Shown piece by piece: positions 19,266-21,453 of a stretch of 21,453 nucleotides of DNA (positions within the stretch are counted from its first letter, which is position 1; the number at the start of each line of letters is the position of its first letter). Source of the DNA: Euplotes cf. woodruffi 2 WChen-2021 (taxonomy: Eukaryota > Ciliophora > Spirotrichea > Euplotida > Euplotidae); assembly GCA_021441665.1 (NCBI GenBank), contig JAGYYN010007418.1, forward strand, positions 1 to 21,453, given 5' to 3'. The position numbers were made by a program, and so were the translations under genes. The notes beneath the pieces are model-generated. The model saw only the letters and a list, made by a program, of their open reading frames with translations. It was not told where the DNA came from and made no database searches.

Positions 19266-19840
19266 CTTTATTAGTGGGGTCAAGAGAGTGTCTATTTATA
19301 CTTTGTCATTATTATTTATATCTAAATTTCGAGAATTTATACCCAATTCTTTACACTGACATTATTGTAAAATTAATTATATCTAAAGCTAAAAATATTT
19401 TTCAGCATAATAAATATTTATTAAAACAATACAAAATATTTAATAATAGTGCATAAATTAATAACATAATATTATTAGATATAAAATTTACCCCTACTCC
19501 TTCTCCACCCTGAAAAACTTCACCATAAAACCAATTTTTAATTTGCGAAAAATGTCATAAAAATCTTGAATCCCATGTATAATTATTAAATCATAAATTG
19601 TAAATAATAACTTTTAATCAGTAAAAGTATGACTGCTTCCTCATTTCCATACCATCCGCTATAAAATCCCTTCTTCCCTCTTCCTCCTTCCTTTTATCCC
19701 TTTATCCCTTTATTCCTTCCTTCTTCCATTATTTCCTGTTCCATTATTTCCTTCTTTCCTCCTATTATTTCCTTCCCTTGCTTCCCTTAACCCTTGCTTG
19801 CCCTAAGCCATGCCCTCCCATACTGATTAAACGCTTATAG
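19266..19840. other. Intergenic region: AT-rich part followed by a polypyrimidine tract with short tandem repeats
   Basis: 19266-19490 is AT-rich with no gene; an open frame 19250-19456 looks like chance. From about 19490 the plus strand becomes rich in C and T. Within this, 19663-19800 is almost pure pyrimidine, with a TTTATCCC-type tandem (19693-19716) and near-identical 15-bp units TTCCATTATTTCCT (from 19724, 19739 and, diverged, 19758). Just beyond, the bias flips to G-rich in the C2H2 gene. It may carry the promoter of that gene. Confidence 0.55.
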
Positions 19841-20893
19841 ATGATGAAGAGCAAGAACGGAGGGGGTGATCCAAAGCAGGGTTGAGAAGACATGCCCAAA
19901 GAACAGCTCAATTACTACTTTTACAAGGAGTACTGCGTAAGGAAACAATTGGCAATTAGCTAAGGGGATATAGAAGTTGTGGGTTGCACAGCAGATTATG
20001 AATAAGGAGATCACCAAAATTAAGAAAGCAGGTATGTATATAGGCATAGGGGAAATGGGTTTAGAGAGGAAAAGAGGGTTTGGGGGTTTAGTGAGATTTA
20101 GATTGATTTTATTAGGTATAAAATTTATTTTTGATTTTGAGTTTGAACAGATTTTTGGAGGAAATTGTGGAGGTCACGTGGTTTTGGGGTTTTAGATGGA
20201 GTTTTTAGGATGCTGAGGATTTTTGTGTAAAAAAATGCAATTTTTTTAATAGTGTATTTGGTATAATTAGTAAAAATGCTTATAAACGCTAAAATACTTG
20301 GAGTTATTTTTTATGGTGAGTTTTTAGTCATTATTAGTTCAAGGTAATAACCACTGACCTTAGCAGTCTAGATCTACTCGAGCTTGAAAAGAGAGACAAA
20401 AGGAGAAGACGAACTGCTCATGAAATTGAAAGGTAACTCACTCATACTCATGTCGACTTATTAATTCTAAGATATCACAGAGTGTACAACTGAAAGTACA
20501 AAGGTTGTCAAAAGTCATACGGCTCAGAGGGTAGTCTAAACCAGCACATGAAGAACAAGCATCCCGAGTTTTACCAGCAGTACACTGACACTCTAAACCT
20601 AAATGAAGGTTTAATGCCAAGGATGACAGGTTCAGTGAGTGCAAGCTATAGCTACAACAAGCAGAGCAAGACCTCAAGGTACTTTATTAATACCCTCTGT
20701 CACTAATCGCCTCATATATCACATTCTTTTCATTATTTTCTCGATTTTCCAAAATTTAAGCCAATCTAAAAAAACCTGCAATCTGTGATTATCAAGTCGA
20801 CTCTCCTAACTAATAATAACAAATCTCCGTAGGAAGAGTTCAAGTAGAGACAGCAGAGAGGAAAGTAAGAACAACCAGAGCAGCAGTGCATAA
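19841..20893 (+). CDS. C2H2 zinc-finger protein, multi-exon
   Basis: Secure exons: about 20338-20432, 20472-20678 and 20833-20893, with introns of 39 and 154 nt. They encode a basic segment (LEKRDKRRRRTAHEIERYHR), one C2H2 finger (C-KYKG-C, 12 residues, H-MKNK-H, first Cys encoded by TGA) and a Ser-rich tail ending NQSSSA before TAA 20891-20893. Upstream, ATG 19841 opens MMKSKNGGGDPK and DMPKEQLNYYFYKEYC to a GTAAGG donor at 19937. The next exon is ambiguous. Acceptor 19973 gives KLWVAQQIMNKEITKIKKA, which looks more protein-like but ends in the wrong phase for the later exons; acceptor 19959 gives a basic peptide in the right phase. A G-rich 0.3 kb stretch (20032-20337) would then be intron. 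The protein probably binds nucleic acid; partners are unknown. Confidence 0.65.
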
Positions 20894-21138
20894 GCGCACT
20901 GGGCTCTTTAATCAGGGCTGAAGGCTGTAATTGCTAGTTACACCTCAGCATAAATGAATTTATGTTAAGTAACAGTTGACTTCACTTCTCTCTTTCGCTC
21001 CCCCGGTGCTTTGAGTCACTTAAATCCAAAAGATCAACTAAGACTCTCTCTGCAGCAAGCATGATTAATTTTGCCGATTTTAGATTAAGAAATTAATTAT
21101 ATTTGGCTCATAAATTTTACACAATTTTGTAGTATTTG

Positions 21139-21453
21139 CTAGCGATGCTGACGATAAATATCTTCACGGTTGTTAAAATCTTTATTTAGCTTTGTTTAGT
21201 ATTTTTATTGAATACGAAGATAAGTGAGAGTATGATCTGATTGAAGAACAAAATTCAAAGATCGTGTCTTTGATCTTTAGCATTCCATTATTTTTAATAA
21301 TTTGATCAATTCACTCGTCGCGATTAAATAATTGATAAAATATTTGCAAAGGGAAGAAATCGTCTTTTGTAAATCGAAAAAGGCATTTGCCAAATCCAAT
21401 TTCGAAGAGAAAGTCTTGAGGGAAAACCAGAGGAGACTTCTCCACGAACAGCA
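21139..21453 (-). CDS. 3' part of an unrecognised gene, with a probable +1 frameshift near its end
   Basis: From the right edge a minus-strand frame starting at 21451 is open for 88 codons with one TGA: LFVEKSPLVFPQDFLFEIGF, LQIFYQLFNRDECIDQIIKN, then SYSHLSSYSIKILNKAK. It meets AAA-TAA-A at 21187-21182. A +1 shift adds KDFNNREDIYRQHR before TAG at 21141-21139. The other two frames close sooner or lack sensible composition. The protein looks globular with helical, hydrophobic and charged mix, but I do not recognise the family, and the N-terminus is outside the window. It is convergent with the C2H2 gene, with 245 bp between stops. Confidence 0.55.
21182..21187 (-). promoter_or_regulatory. AAA-TAA-A: +1 frameshift site or 3'-proximal terminator
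   Basis: Minus strand GCT-AAA-TAA-AGA. Only 14 codons remain before a TAG in the +1 frame. In Euplotes such codons are thought to terminate only near the mRNA 3' end, so either reading is possible. Confidence 0.5.

Noticed and set aside
19250-19456. Plus-strand frame of 68 codons
   Set aside because: AT-rich, no homology, and its start overlaps the E2 gene start antisense.
1-21453. tRNA, rRNA, CRISPR arrays, telomeric repeats and transposon genes
   Set aside because: I looked for cloverleaf-like GC blocks, C4A4/G4T4 repeats, regular spacers and transposase or reverse transcriptase motifs and saw none.

Overview
The window looks like nuclear DNA of a Euplotes-type (euplotid) ciliate. UGA is read as cysteine: in-frame TGA codons fall on invariant cysteines of an AGC kinase (SF-C-GTPEY), a RING-H2 finger, a PET191/COA5 protein, a C2H2 finger and a FLYWCH-like finger. 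TAA and TAG remain as stops. Introns are very small (mostly about 20-60 nt, GT-AG). Several genes stay open only if translation makes a +1 frameshift at AAA-TAA, a signature of Euplotes. At least a dozen genes lie on both strands of one contiguous 21 kb stretch with no C4A4/G4T4 telomeric repeats. Euplotes somatic nanochromosomes are usually gene-sized, so I infer germline (micronuclear) DNA; this is not proven.

Layout, left to right: a doubtful 5' fragment (-, 1-310); COA5/PET191 (-, 492-758); a HACD/PTPLA-like 3-hydroxyacyl-CoA dehydratase homologue (+, 888-1671); an unrecognised membrane-type gene (+, about 1970-2897 or further); an Akt/S6K-like AGC kinase (-, 3181-4204); a long AT-rich spacer with a strongly C-rich part (4205-5696); a small FLYWCH-like zinc-finger gene (-, 5697-6026) head-to-head with an 11-exon coiled-coil RING-H2 gene (+, 6025-7893); a basic protein of ciliate 'FxPK' type with one frameshift (-, 7927-9177); an SLC38A9-like amino-acid transporter with one frameshift (-, 9607-11265); enolase (+, 11390-12820); an unrecognised 424-aa protein with two frameshifts (-, 13048-14427); an LRRC49 homologue with one frameshift (+, 14644-16499); NOP56 (-, 16961-18595); a ubiquitin-conjugating E2 (-, 18726-19265); a C2H2 zinc-finger gene (+, 19841-20893); and the 3' part of another gene (-, 21139 to the right edge).

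The genes are mainly housekeeping and unrelated in pathway: glycolysis, box C/D snoRNP, ubiquitin conjugation and ligation, cytochrome oxidase assembly, very-long-chain fatty acid synthesis, lysosomal amino-acid sensing and tubulin polyglutamylation. I see no operon-like logic. The interest lies in decoding: five well-supported AAA-TAA +1 frameshift sites plus one probable one in 21 kb, two of them in a single gene. Among the terminators I could place, none is preceded by AAA.

A few further single-base discontinuities, mostly at A or T runs, do not fit the AAA-stop rule and may be assembly errors, missed tiny introns or something else.
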